Shown one piece after another: positions 7,081-15,073 of a DNA stretch of 35,107 bases. The notes under the pieces are model-generated. The model searched no databases. It saw nothing but the letters and a program-made list of their open reading frames with translations, and was not told the origin of the DNA. The stretch spans positions 1 through 35,107 of the forward strand of contig DAOVLE010000025.1 of NCBI GenBank assembly GCA_030631415.1, read 5' to 3'. Made by a program: the position numbers and the translations under genes. Origin of the DNA: JAAEQG01 sp023133475. Its GTDB lineage: Bacteria; Planctomycetota; Phycisphaerae; UBA1845. Positions within the stretch are counted from its first letter, which is position 1; each line of letters opens with the position of its first letter.

Positions 7081-8732
7081 TGACAACGCTTTTCGATACC
7101 AGGCGATATCTCTCCAACTTCGACACCGCCCGGGCCGGGCATGTATTCACCGAGGTTCTGGTGATTGGCAGTGGGGTGGCGGGGGCTCGGGCTGCTCTCG
7201 AAGCGGCTCGGCAGGTGGACGTCATTCTGATCACCAAGCGTGTTCTGGACGACACCACCACCAGTTGGGCTCAGGGCGGCATCGCGGCGGTGATGGCTGA
7301 CGATGACTCATTCACACAACACCGTGACGATACGCTAAAGGTGGGTGGCGGTCTGAACGATCCCGCAGCCGTAGAGTTGGCTGTGCGTCATGGCCCCGAC
7401 GAGATTCGGCAATTGCTCGAGTGGGGCATTGCGTTTGACAAGTCTACCGAGGGGAAGTTCGCGCTCACCCGCGAGGGCGGGCACAAATCGGACCGGGTCC
7501 TTCACGCCCGTGGAGACTCAACCGGGCGGGTGCTGGTGGAGACGCTGGATCAGCAGTTGCGAAAGCAGCCGCGTATCCGCATCTTTGAGAATTGCTTCGT
7601 AATCGACCTGCTGACCACCGATGACGGTTGTGTCGGCGCCGTCACCTACCACGAGCAGTTCGGTCATCAACTGGTCTGGTCCAAAGCGGTCATTCTTGCG
7701 GGTGGAGGGTGCGGGCGGCTCTACCGGGAAACCACCAACCCGGAGTTGGCCACCGGCGATGCCCTGGCGATGGCTTATCGTGCCGGGGCGCGTCTGCGTG
7801 ACATGGAGATGATTCAGTTTCACCCGACAACGCTGTACATCGCCGGATCGAGCCGGGCGCTGATCTCCGAAGCGGTGCGGGGCGAGGGGGGCAAGCTGGT
7901 GGATCGAAGCGGGCAGCGGTTTATGCCCGCTTTTCACCCCGACGCCGAGTTGGCACCGCGGGACGTGGTCAGCCAGGCCATCGCCACCACCCTGGCTCAA
8001 ACCCACGCCACAAATGTCTATCTGGATGTGCGGCATATCCCCAGGAAGCGTTTCGCCGGGCGCTTTCCGTACATCACCAAGTGCTGCGCCGAGTTCGGAA
8101 TCGACGTGGGAAAAGACCTGATCCCCGTTCGACCGGCGGCTCATTATCTTATTGGAGGGATCGTCACGGACCTCGAGGCGCGGACTTCGGTCCCGCGATT
8201 GTATAGCTGCGGAGAGTGTGCCGGCACCGGTCTGCACGGGGCCAATCGGTTGGCCAGCAACTCGCTTCTGGAGGGTCTGGTGTTCGGGCGAATCGCCGGC
8301 GAGCAAGCCGCACACCAGGCTGCCGCCCAACCGGACCCTGTTGGCCCAGCGGACCTGCGATGCATAACCCCACCGTCACTCAAGACTCCGCTGGACCTGG
8401 CGGACATAAGCAACAGCCTCCAAAGCCTCATGTGGCGCAACGTCGGCATCGAGCGGCACGGGGATCGCCTGCAAGAGACCATCGAGATCATCGAATTCTG
8501 GGGGCGTTTCGTGCTGGACAAGGTTTTCGATATGCCGACCGGCTGGGAGGTGCAGAACATGCTCACCGTCGGGCGTTTGATTGTCGCCGGTGCCTACCGG
8601 CGTCGGGAGTCGTGTGGTGGGCACTTCCGCTGTGATACCGCCAAGACCGACACGCCCCCACCCCCATATCACGTTGACATCCACCAGGCAAACAACCGCC
8701 TGCACATCGAAACGATACCGGTGGGCAAGTAG
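7080..8732 (+). CDS. nadB: L-aspartate oxidase
   Basis: A FAD enzyme that oxidises L-aspartate to iminoaspartate, the first step of bacterial de novo NAD synthesis; NadA then uses the product. Of 550 residues, the usual length, the protein shows the FAD-binding GSGVAG at 30-35, SWAQGGI at 62-68, substrate-site motifs REGGHKSDR (131-139) and HARGD (142-146), IQFHPTTLY in the middle, and CGECAGTGLHGANRLASNSL near the end of the flavin domain. A C-terminal helical domain follows. The ATG at 7080 was chosen because the reading frame upstream is repeat-derived and unlike NadB N-termini. nadA and nadC are not in the window. Confidence 0.95.
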   Translation: MTTLFDTRRYLSNFDTARAGHVFTEVLVIGSGVAGARAALEAARQVDVILITKRVLDDTTTSWAQGGIAAVMADDDSFTQHRDDTLKVGGGLNDPAAVELAVRHGPDEIRQLLEWGIAFDKSTEGKFALTREGGHKSDRVLHARGDSTGRVLVETLDQQLRKQPRIRIFENCFVIDLLTTDDGCVGAVTYHEQFGHQLVWSKAVILAGGGCGRLYRETTNPELATGDALAMAYRAGARLRDMEMIQFHPTTLYIAGSSRALISEAVRGEGGKLVDRSGQRFMPAFHPDAELAPRDVVSQAIATTLAQTHATNVYLDVRHIPRKRFAGRFPYITKCCAEFGIDVGKDLIPVRPAAHYLIGGIVTDLEARTSVPRLYSCGECAGTGLHGANRLASNSLLEGLVFGRIAGEQAAHQAAAQPDPVGPADLRCITPPSLKTPLDLADISNSLQSLMWRNVGIERHGDRLQETIEIIEFWGRFVLDKVFDMPTGWEVQNMLTVGRLIVAGAYRRRESCGGHFRCDTAKTDTPPPPYHVDIHQANNRLHIETIPVGK

Positions 8733-8756
8733 GGTGCGCCCCGGACGCAACCCCCA

Positions 8757-8825
8757 ATCAGTACCGCGACCGTAAGGGAGCGGCCTCCCCAAGTAGGGCC
8801 GCTCCCTTACGGTCGCGGTACTGAT
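8757..8825. repeat. 29-nt-arm palindrome, copy B
   Basis: Perfect 29-nt arms at 8757-8785 and 8797-8825 with an 11-nt loop. It lies between the convergent 3' ends of nadB and the pseudopilin gene, 8 bases from the latter's stop. A bidirectional terminator role is plausible, although no U-tract follows. Confidence 0.9.
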
Positions 8826-8833
8826 CAGATTTC

Positions 8834-9685
8834 CTACGGGACTATGTCAACATCTTCGATGCCGTTGAGGTCATAATCGACCGCCAGACGTTCGCGTAGG
8901 CGGCGGCTCCAATCCGCGTGGAGGTCCTGGAACAGGTAGTTCGTGCCGCCCATGTGACGGTCTGCAAACCGATTGCCTCCGCCGGCAAGCCCGGCGTCGT
9001 TGGCTTCGCCTGCGTCGATGTAGCTGCACTCGTCATCGCCCAAGCCGTCGCCCCGAGCGGACTGCTCATAAGCATCGCCAATCAGCGGCAGCTTAGGCCT
9101 GATCGCCGACCGTGAGACTGATTGTCGCGGTTTCGGCAGGGTGTTCCCAAACGTGCCGTCCGAGTTGATCGAATAACTCGAAGCCGACCACGCCGGCAGA
9201 TAGACTCGATAATGCCCACTGTGGACCCCGTGGTAGGAGCTGGCTTTGCAGGAGAAATACTCTTCCCACCTCTCGCCATCTATGTTGCGTTGGATTGGGA
9301 AGTCGGCGGGGTCATTGTCTGCCGGATCGAGAACCGGCTGGTTGGGCGCGAACACACGCTCGCGGTAAACGAACTCCCAGATCAACTCGCACCAGCCGTA
9401 CTTCAGATTGGCGTAGTCCCAGTCGTATTGGGCCTCCTCGTCCTCGGGAGTGGGCGCCCATTCTGCCGGAGGAAGCATGTCTTTGTAGACGTTCTCGTAG
9501 GAGGCGATGGCGTTGCCGAACTCCTTAAGCCGGGCCAGGCAATGGACGCCCTTGGCCTGATCGCGAGCTCGCCCTAGCGAAGGCATCAAGATGGAGATCA
9601 GCAAGCCGATAATCCCCACCACTACGAGCAGTTCGATAAGGGTGAACGCTTGTTCTCGGGTTGTGTTGGTTGTCGTGCGCAACAT
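8834..9685 (-). CDS. Type II secretion-type pseudopilin (prepilin N-methylation protein)
   Basis: A 283-residue protein with a class III prepilin signal. After a short basic leader (MLRTTTNTTREQA) comes FTLIELL, with the conserved Glu five residues into the mature protein and a long hydrophobic helix (VVVGIIGLLISILMPSL). Residue -1 is Ala13 where Gly is usual. The C-terminal half holds RHMGGTNYLFQDLHADW, close to the H-x9-DG tail of planctomycete pseudopilin-like proteins. Prepilin peptidase would cleave it, and it would join a pseudopilus-like fibre or be displayed at the envelope. The ATG at 9685 was chosen; the open frame upstream runs through a repeat element and lacks signal features. 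No secretion ATPase or secretin is nearby, as is usual for these dispersed genes. Confidence 0.88.
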   Translation of the reverse strand: MLRTTTNTTREQAFTLIELLVVVGIIGLLISILMPSLGRARDQAKGVHCLARLKEFGNAIASYENVYKDMLPPAEWAPTPEDEEAQYDWDYANLKYGWCELIWEFVYRERVFAPNQPVLDPADNDPADFPIQRNIDGERWEEYFSCKASSYHGVHSGHYRVYLPAWSASSYSINSDGTFGNTLPKPRQSVSRSAIRPKLPLIGDAYEQSARGDGLGDDECSYIDAGEANDAGLAGGGNRFADRHMGGTNYLFQDLHADWSRRLRERLAVDYDLNGIEDVDIVP

Positions 9686-10069
9686 CGTTTGCCTGGTTTG
9701 ACAAGACCATATGGGTAAGAGCCGCGTCGGGCTACGCATCCACGCCACCCGCACCCACCGATCATAGCGCCGCACTCGGGACAAATCAAGGCAAAGCGTA
9801 GGGTGGGTGGAGCTTCGCGGAGCGAAGCGTAACCCACCGCACCGACTCAGAAGAGGCAAGAGGAACTCGGAACTCGGAACTCGGAACTCGATTGGTGGGT
9901 TCCACCTCGCTTCGCGAGGTTCCACCCACCCTACGTGTGCGTTCATGAATAATCCAGTTTAGAGGTGGGCATTGCATGGTCTTGACGCACGCCGAGGCGG
10001 ACGTATGGTGCGTTTGGAAGTCTACAGGACCACTGACCCCTGTTCGCCATGATGCACGAATGCCTCGCC
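9686..10069. other. Gene-free stretch with composite repeat
   Basis: It holds the composite element at 9798-9934 and the short GTTCATGAATAATCCAGTTT at 9941-9960. The latter is the reverse complement of the AACCTGGATWATTCATGAAC segment found at 24958 and 26697. No SD-backed open frame was seen. Confidence 0.6.
9798..9934. repeat. Composite MITE-like element 1 with internal GGAACTC heptamers
   Basis: It has perfect 14-bp terminal inverted repeats (GTAGGGTGGGTGGA at 9798, TCCACCCACCCTAC ending at 9934). Next to each end is an inner GC-rich hairpin (CTTCGCGGAGCGAAG on the left, CCTCGCTTCGCGAGG on the right). In the middle lie four exact copies of the heptamer GGAACTC at 9862-9889. Element 2 at 20778-20949 has the same plan with a different heptamer. 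Confidence 0.8.
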
Positions 10070-10789
10070 ATGAGCACGAACCGAACAGACAACAAACCAC
10101 CGCACAGATTCGCCCTGGCGAAGCCTGGGATTCGCATCGCCCCGTCGATCCTGTCCGCCGACTTCGCCCGGTTGGCAGAGCACGTGATGGAGGTCGAATC
10201 CGCGGGGGCGGACCTGTTGCATCTCGATGTAATGGACGGGCACTTCGTGCCCAACATCACCTTCGGCCCAGTGGTCATCGAACGCCTGCGCCCCCACACT
10301 CGCCTGTTTTTCGACACCCACCTGATGATCGCCGACCCGCTCAAGTACGCCGAGCCTTTTGCCAAGGCTGGGAGCGACCATATAACCTTCCATATCGAGG
10401 CAACCGAACGCCCCAAAGAGGTGGTGGACCATCTGCACAGGCTGGGCGTTTCTGTCGGCGTGTCGCTGAATCCAACGACCGCAATCTCAGCCGTCGAGAG
10501 CATCTTGCCGAACATTGACATGGTGCTGGTGATGAGTGTGTGGCCAGGGTTTGGCGGCCAAGCCTTTATTTCAGCCACGCTTGAAAAAGTCAAGCTGCTC
10601 AAGACCCTCCTGCTGCCACACCAGCGGCTTGAGATCGACGGCGGAATGGATTTGACCACGGTGGTCTCGGCAACTGCGGCAGGAGCTGATACGATAGTGG
10701 CCGGCTCGGCAATTTTTGGTCAAGCCGATGCAAGTGGAGCGTTGGCTCGGCTGAAGTCGGCGGCGGCGGATGCCTATGAGGTGCGATAG
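10070..10789 (+). CDS. rpe: Ribulose-phosphate 3-epimerase
   Basis: It interconverts D-ribulose 5-phosphate and D-xylulose 5-phosphate in the pentose phosphate pathway. The roughly 239-residue TIM barrel carries APSILSADFARL, the metal-site HLDVMDGHFVPNITFGP, a DTHLMI His, and VMSVWPGFGGQ, then IDGG for phosphate binding. The Trp in MSVWPGFGGQ replaces the more usual Asn. Three close ATGs (10049, 10052, 10070) are possible; 10070 gives the most natural N-terminus, and none has a strong SD. It is the first gene of a tight operon with the next two genes (2-nt and 3-nt gaps). Confidence 0.93.
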   Translation: MSTNRTDNKPPHRFALAKPGIRIAPSILSADFARLAEHVMEVESAGADLLHLDVMDGHFVPNITFGPVVIERLRPHTRLFFDTHLMIADPLKYAEPFAKAGSDHITFHIEATERPKEVVDHLHRLGVSVGVSLNPTTAISAVESILPNIDMVLVMSVWPGFGGQAFISATLEKVKLLKTLLLPHQRLEIDGGMDLTTVVSATAAGADTIVAGSAIFGQADASGALARLKSAAADAYEVR

Positions 10790-10791
10790 AG

Positions 10792-11406
10792 ATGACCTCG
10801 CTGGTTTTGATACCGTGGGCTAATACGGATTGGCACGATTGCGGCAGATTAGCCTCGCGGACCCCGCTTCCGCTCAACGCGGAGGGGCAGGCTCAGGCTT
10901 ATGCGTGGGGCAACCTGCTGGCGGCTCGCGAGTTGGCTACACTCTATTCCAGCAAGGAACAGACTTCGCTGGAAACCGCAGCCCTGGTGGTGCAGCGGTC
11001 CGAAGCCAAACACAAACATGTTGAAGGGCTCGAGGAAATCGATTTCGGTTTGTGGGAGGGATTGACCGAGGCGGAACTGAACAGTCGCTTCCCCAAGTTG
11101 TTCAAGAAATGGATCGAGGACCCGCCATCGGTGAGTGTCCCCGACGGCGAGAAGTTCGCAGACGCCGCGGCGCGGATCGAGTCCGCCCTCAAGAGAATCG
11201 TCGCCAAACACCGCAACGGAGCCGTCGGCGTGGTTCTTGCCCCCACCGTGTTGGCTTTGAAACGCTGTGAGTTGGAGCAGGCGCCCATCAACCACCTGCG
11301 CAAGTACTCCACGGCAGAGCCGGTATGGTACGAACTGGATTCATCAGGTAAGCGCCCGCCCCAAACCGCGGGCAACGCCGCATCCACCACCAAAATGGAA
11401 ATCTAA
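10792..11406 (+). CDS. Degenerate histidine-phosphatase-superfamily protein (probable pseudoenzyme)
   Basis: A 204-residue protein with the outline of a phosphoglycerate-mutase-like histidine phosphatase but without its catalytic residues. The family N-terminus (LxRHGxTxxN) reads LIPWANTDWH, so Arg-His-Gly is Pro8-Trp9-Ala10 and the phospho-accepting His is gone. The second conserved His (usually SHGG) is replaced in VVLAPTVLAL near residue 150, and the basic residue after YSS is also not in register. The scaffold survives: PLPLNAEGQAQA, the TA.. helix and the acidic motif EEIDFGLWEG at 81-90. The frame is intact and closely packed between rpe and accD (2 and 3 nt), with GAGGTG before the ATG. 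It is therefore probably expressed and selected. A binding or regulatory role is inferred. Confidence 0.78.
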   Translation: MTSLVLIPWANTDWHDCGRLASRTPLPLNAEGQAQAYAWGNLLAARELATLYSSKEQTSLETAALVVQRSEAKHKHVEGLEEIDFGLWEGLTEAELNSRFPKLFKKWIEDPPSVSVPDGEKFADAAARIESALKRIVAKHRNGAVGVVLAPTVLALKRCELEQAPINHLRKYSTAEPVWYELDSSGKRPPQTAGNAASTTKMEI

Positions 11407-11409
11407 GCA

Positions 11410-12219
11410 ATGGTCATAAACGGAAAAGCTGAAGTGCCCGCCGGGCTGTGGGAGAAGTGTCAGGCCTGTGGGGCGATGGTCTATCGCAAAGAGGTGGAGG
11501 CCAATCTCGGGGTTTGCCCGGAGTGCGGCTACCACCGCCGCATCGACGCCCGAACGCGGATCGAGCAGCTTACCGATCCGGGTTCGTTCGAGGAGTTTCT
11601 GGCTGACTTGTCGCCCACCGATCCGCTCAAGTTCAAGGATCGGATACCATATCGCGAGCGTATCCGCGCCCAACAGAAGAAGACCGGCGAGCATGAGGCG
11701 GTTGTTGTGGGCAAAGCCTACATCCGCGGCCGACCGGTGATTCTGGGGGTGATGAACCCGGCCTTTATTATGGCTTCCATGGGTTCGGTTGTGGGCGAGA
11801 AGGTAACCACCGCCATCGAGCGGAGCACCGAAGAGAACCTGCCGTTTGTGATGGTGACCTCGTCGGGTGGGGCTCGCATGCAGGAGGGCATGGTTTCGCT
11901 GGTCCAGATGGCCAAGACTTCCGCGGCGTTGGCCCGGTTCGATGACTCCGGCGGCTTGTACATCGTCGTTGCCACCGACCCCACAACCGCGGGGGTAGCT
12001 GCCAGCTTCGCCAGCCTCGGCGACATCATCCTGGCGGAACCGGCTGCCATGATGGGTTTCGCGGGGCCTCGAGTGATCAAGAACACCATCCGCACCGAGT
12101 TGCCCGAAGGATTTCAGACCGCCGAATTCATGCTCGAGAAGGGATACGTAGACCGAATTGTTCCACGGGCCAAGCTGGGCAGGGAAATCGCTCGCGTCGT
12201 GGACTATTGCGGCAAGTAA
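11410..12219 (+). CDS. accD: Acetyl-CoA carboxylase, carboxyltransferase beta subunit
   Basis: With AccA it transfers the carboxyl group from biotin to acetyl-CoA, giving malonyl-CoA for fatty acid synthesis. The 269-residue protein begins with a Cys4 zinc ribbon (Cys17, 20, 36, 39), then a crotonase-fold carboxyltransferase domain with TSSGGARMQEGM, ATDPTTAGVAASFASLGD and EPAAMMGFAGPRVI. The N-terminal extension is shorter than in E. coli. It follows the pseudo-phosphatase by 3 nt, so translation is likely coupled. accA, accB and accC are not in the window. Confidence 0.95.
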   Translation: MVINGKAEVPAGLWEKCQACGAMVYRKEVEANLGVCPECGYHRRIDARTRIEQLTDPGSFEEFLADLSPTDPLKFKDRIPYRERIRAQQKKTGEHEAVVVGKAYIRGRPVILGVMNPAFIMASMGSVVGEKVTTAIERSTEENLPFVMVTSSGGARMQEGMVSLVQMAKTSAALARFDDSGGLYIVVATDPTTAGVAASFASLGDIILAEPAAMMGFAGPRVIKNTIRTELPEGFQTAEFMLEKGYVDRIVPRAKLGREIARVVDYCGK

Positions 12220-12273
12220 CCGTCAATAATCACCTTGCGTAACCCCTGCGTTATCGACAGTCCCCGCAGGTCT

Positions 12274-12302
12274 GGCCGCTCCCTTACGGTCGCGGTACTG
12301 AT
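12274..12302. repeat. 29-nt palindrome family, single arm (copy C)
   Basis: Only the right arm (GGCCGCTCCCTTACGGTCGC...) is present, without a partner. Read on the minus strand it begins at the base after the TGA stop of the CYTH gene, which gives TGA-ATCAGTACC. Confidence 0.88.
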
Positions 12303-12860
12303 TCACGTTTCCCATTTTCCATTTCCGTCGCTTTTGGGCAGGTCTTTAAGGAGTCCGACGTACCCGCGGGTGATGTGTTGTGCCGAGTTCAACCCCAGAG
12401 CGTCTTGAGCCGCGTGGATGTCGGCAGGAGTGGGTCCCTCGATTTCCACGAATCGGCCTAGTCGCGGCAACTCATCGAGTTCGACGCGGCAGTTGCTCAG
12501 GTGCCAGCTCTCGCGGCGTTTGCGAAAACGGAACACCTCCACGAACCCGACAGCTTCGAGCAACCGGCGCATGGCGTCGGCATCAGCCAGAGGCAGTTCG
12601 ATCTCTTCGCGTTTTTTGAAAGGCCCGGCTTGGATCGGCCCTTTGAAGGTGAGGGTTGCGGGTTGCGGTTCACCAGCCAACAGCTCGATCCCGCGGACAC
12701 GCAGCCCACAACCGCTTTTACGCAGGCTGTCATCGGGGCGATCGTGAATCGAGTTGGTCTCCAAGACACGCCCGAGAAACCTCGCCCCTAAGCCCTCGAG
12801 CCGCTCGCGGACCGGTTTGTGAGCCTGCACTGCGAATTTGGCTTCAAGTTCGGTGGGCAT
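12303..12860 (-). CDS. CYTH-domain protein (class IV adenylate cyclase / triphosphatase family)
   Basis: A 185-residue protein of the CYTH superfamily, which forms an eight-stranded tunnel that binds triphosphates. The signature ExExK is E4-L-E6-A-K8. Further tunnel motifs are TLTFKGP, KKREEIELPL, RVELDELPRLG and FVEIEG. Members include class IV adenylate cyclase (CyaB), thiamine triphosphatase and inorganic triphosphatases; sequence alone does not choose between them. The pattern ELDxLPxLGxFVEIEG is most often annotated CyaB. The gene converges on accD. Its stop is followed directly by a palindrome arm. Confidence 0.85.
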   Translation of the reverse strand: MPTELEAKFAVQAHKPVRERLEGLGARFLGRVLETNSIHDRPDDSLRKSGCGLRVRGIELLAGEPQPATLTFKGPIQAGPFKKREEIELPLADADAMRRLLEAVGFVEVFRFRKRRESWHLSNCRVELDELPRLGRFVEIEGPTPADIHAAQDALGLNSAQHITRGYVGLLKDLPKSDGNGKWET

Positions 12861-12894
12861 AGTAGTGCCTCTCGCCAGGGTAGCGGCCTCTTCA

Positions 12895-12963
12895 ATCAGT
12901 ACCGCGACCGTAAGGGAGCGGCTAATCCGAGTAGGGCCGCTCCCTTACGGTCGCGGTACTGAT
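12895..12963. repeat. 29-nt-arm palindrome, copy D
   Basis: Left arm 12895-12923 and right arm 12935-12963 pair over 29 nt with a single mismatch, at the loop end. On the minus strand it begins at the base after the UbiB-family stop codon (TGA-ATCAGTACC), the same placement as copy C. Confidence 0.9.
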
Positions 12964-14655
12964 TCACGATAGTCTTCCGCTACGGAAAATGGCCCATAGC
13001 AACGCCAGGCCCATGATGCCGGCAAAGATGTAGCCGACGACACCAAAAGCCTGTAACGGAATGTTGAAAAAGGTCAAATCCTGCTTGGTGCTCACCACCA
13101 CCGAACTGCCCACGATGATGGCTGCTATGACGATCGAGACTGCCAAGCGGTTGCTGGAACGGTCCATCTCGCTGGTCAACCGCTCGAGATTCTCGTGGCG
13201 GACGGTCAGTTGCCAGTGTCCCAAGGCGAGCCGTTGCAGGCCCAGACGCAACTGACGCGGGGCGGACCGCAGGATGCTGAACAAGTGCCAGGCGGAAATC
13301 CCCAAACCACGGAGCAAACGGTTGGGAGTCAGGCGATCCGCAATCATCCGACGCAACCGCGGCTTGAGCATCCCCACCAGGTCGATCTGGGGATCGAGCT
13401 GCATAGCCACACCAGCCACCGTGGCCAACGCCTTGCACAGCACCACGATGTCCCGGGGCATGGTAACGTCGTGCTGGCGGAAGATGCCCGAAATCTCCGA
13501 GAAGAACTTGCGATAATCCACGCGATTGAGCGGCAGGCCGTAGTATTTGTCCAGCAGTCGGCGAAACGCCCGGGCCAACTGCACACGGTCCACATCGGGA
13601 CCCAGGGCTCTCATGTCCGCCAGGGTGTCCACCACCAGATCGACCTCACGCCCGATCCCCGCCACCAGCAAGACGGTAAGCTGGTGAGCCAACTCGTCGC
13701 TGACCACCCCCACCTGCCCAAAGTCGATCAAAGCGATCCGAGCCGGCGGGGTGACCAGGATGTTGCCCGGGTGCGGGTCGGCGTGAAAAACGCCCAGCTC
13801 AAAAAACTGTTTGAGGTATGCGTTGGCCAGCCGATCCGCCAGGAGCTTGCAGTTGAGCTGGGCCGCCCCCTCGTGGAGGACGGTGTCGAGGTTTCGCCCC
13901 GCCACTTTTTCGAGAGTCAACACCCGAGGGCCACACAAGTCCCAGCGTACCTGGGGGCAGGTTATCTGCGGATCGTCCTTGAATGCTTCATAGAACCGCG
14001 AGGTGCCGGCTGCCTCGTTAACATAGTCCATCTCGCGCAGGATGGCCTCCTCGAACTCCTCGACCAGCAGGGCCGGCTTGAACACCGCAACCTCGGGTAC
14101 ATACCGCTCGATGGCGTCAGCCAGCCACTTCAGGATGTGCATGTCCAGACGAATGGTCTCGTCGATTCCCGGGCGTTTTACCTTTATTACTACCGCCATC
14201 CCGTCGGTTGCCACCGCGTTGTAGACTTGGCCTATCGAGCCGCTGGCGAAAGGTTGTTGGCCCATCGAGTCGAAGCAGGTGTCGGGTTCGACGCCCAGGT
14301 CCTCGGTGATGATGCGCATGGCGGTGGGGTTGTCGAACGGGTCCACGTGGTCCTGCAGCTTGCGCAGGCCCTCGATCACCTCATAGGGGAGCAGGTCCGG
14401 GCGGGTGGTGAGCAGTTGCCCCAGTTTCACGAAGGTTGGCCCGAGGTCGTTGCAGGCTGCCGCCAGTCGTTCGCCGATTTGGGTTGGGCTGGCGGGTTCC
14501 CGTGGTGTGGGGCGATGCAGTTGGAGGAACGACGTGTACCGGCTTAGGTTGATTCGGCTGACGATGTGCCCGAACCCGTGCCTGGTCAGGACGCGGGCGA
14601 TCCCGCGAATGCGGTTCAGGCTACGAACACTCTTGGCTAGCCCGAAAGGAGTCAT
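12964..14655 (-). CDS. UbiB/ABC1-family atypical protein kinase-like ATPase
   Basis: A 563-residue protein of the ABC1/UbiB/COQ8 family, membrane-associated ATPases tied to isoprenoid quinone or lipid metabolism. The family KxGQ motif appears as KLGQ at 77-80. The nucleotide loop is ASGSIGQV at 137-144, followed by the VIKVKRPG lysine near 158-160, EMDYVNEA (the ExD-type motif) near 208, HADPHPGN at 291-298 and the metal-binding DFG at 311-313. Two hydrophobic helices close the C-terminus, the membrane anchor seen in UbiB proteins. The ATG at 14655 gives the usual length; the open frame upstream comes from a 57-bp repeat. Its substrate and whether it serves menaquinone synthesis here are not shown. 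Confidence 0.92.
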   Translation of the reverse strand: MTPFGLAKSVRSLNRIRGIARVLTRHGFGHIVSRINLSRYTSFLQLHRPTPREPASPTQIGERLAAACNDLGPTFVKLGQLLTTRPDLLPYEVIEGLRKLQDHVDPFDNPTAMRIITEDLGVEPDTCFDSMGQQPFASGSIGQVYNAVATDGMAVVIKVKRPGIDETIRLDMHILKWLADAIERYVPEVAVFKPALLVEEFEEAILREMDYVNEAAGTSRFYEAFKDDPQITCPQVRWDLCGPRVLTLEKVAGRNLDTVLHEGAAQLNCKLLADRLANAYLKQFFELGVFHADPHPGNILVTPPARIALIDFGQVGVVSDELAHQLTVLLVAGIGREVDLVVDTLADMRALGPDVDRVQLARAFRRLLDKYYGLPLNRVDYRKFFSEISGIFRQHDVTMPRDIVVLCKALATVAGVAMQLDPQIDLVGMLKPRLRRMIADRLTPNRLLRGLGISAWHLFSILRSAPRQLRLGLQRLALGHWQLTVRHENLERLTSEMDRSSNRLAVSIVIAAIIVGSSVVVSTKQDLTFFNIPLQAFGVVGYIFAGIMGLALLWAIFRSGRLS

Positions 14656-14718
14656 GCCCGGCAATGATACCCTCGTTGCAGGAAAAAGAGACCCCCACGC
14701 CGTGTTTTTGGGCAAGAT

Positions 14719-14775
14719 GTAGGGCGGGTTCCACCCGCCGCACCGTGCCGAAAAGGCGGGTGAAACCCGCCCTAC
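14719..14775. repeat. 57-bp double-palindrome element, copy 2
   Basis: Full length, GTAGGGCGGG...CCCGCCCTAC. It lies just upstream of the UbiB-family gene and is read into the spurious extension of that open frame. Confidence 0.9.
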
Positions 14776-14989
14776 AGTTGCTTTTGGTTTGGTAGCGGGG
14801 AATAATGCAGTATCCATGCTGCAATGGTGTGCGAGCTTTTTGGGATTTGTGGGTTGATTTGAGCAGGGGGGTGGTCTATACTATGGGTCTTGGAGGCGAA
14901 AGATGCCCATATGGCACGTCGCTTATTATCTAAAGGCCTCTTGTAGCGATTCCGGAGCAGTGGGGGCCAAAAAAAAAAATGAAGTGGCC

Positions 14990-15019
14990 TTGACGAAGAG
15001 GTCAGGATTCGGGTAGTAT
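14990..15019 (+). promoter_or_regulatory. Sigma-70-type promoter for the secreted protein
   Basis: TTGACG (14990-14995), an 18-nt spacer and TAGTAT (15014-15019). The predicted start near 15026 gives a leader of about 48 nt ending in the SD GGAGG. An 11-A tract lies 10 nt upstream of the -35, where it could act as an UP-like or bent element. Confidence 0.65.
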
Positions 15020-15073
15020 TGGCAGTTGATCAGAGATCGCGCAACATAACCCTTTGATCACAGGAGGAAAGAC

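Larger units (their letters stand above)
14656..15073. other. Intergenic stretch between ubiB-like gene and secreted-protein gene
   Basis: It holds a 57-bp element (14719-14775), a run of 11 A (14969-14979) with flanking GGCC...GGCC, and the promoter at 14990. No SD-backed open frame was seen. Confidence 0.6.

Noticed and set aside
13195..14547. 450-residue plus-strand open frame
   Set aside because: Antisense to the UbiB-family gene, with a composition typical of a shadow frame (rich in His, Gln and Arg).
14912..14927. Sigma-54 promoter (TGGCAC-N5-TT)
   Set aside because: The -12 element reads TTAT instead of TTGC and lies about 160 bases from the start codon; the sigma-70-type site at 14990 is better.
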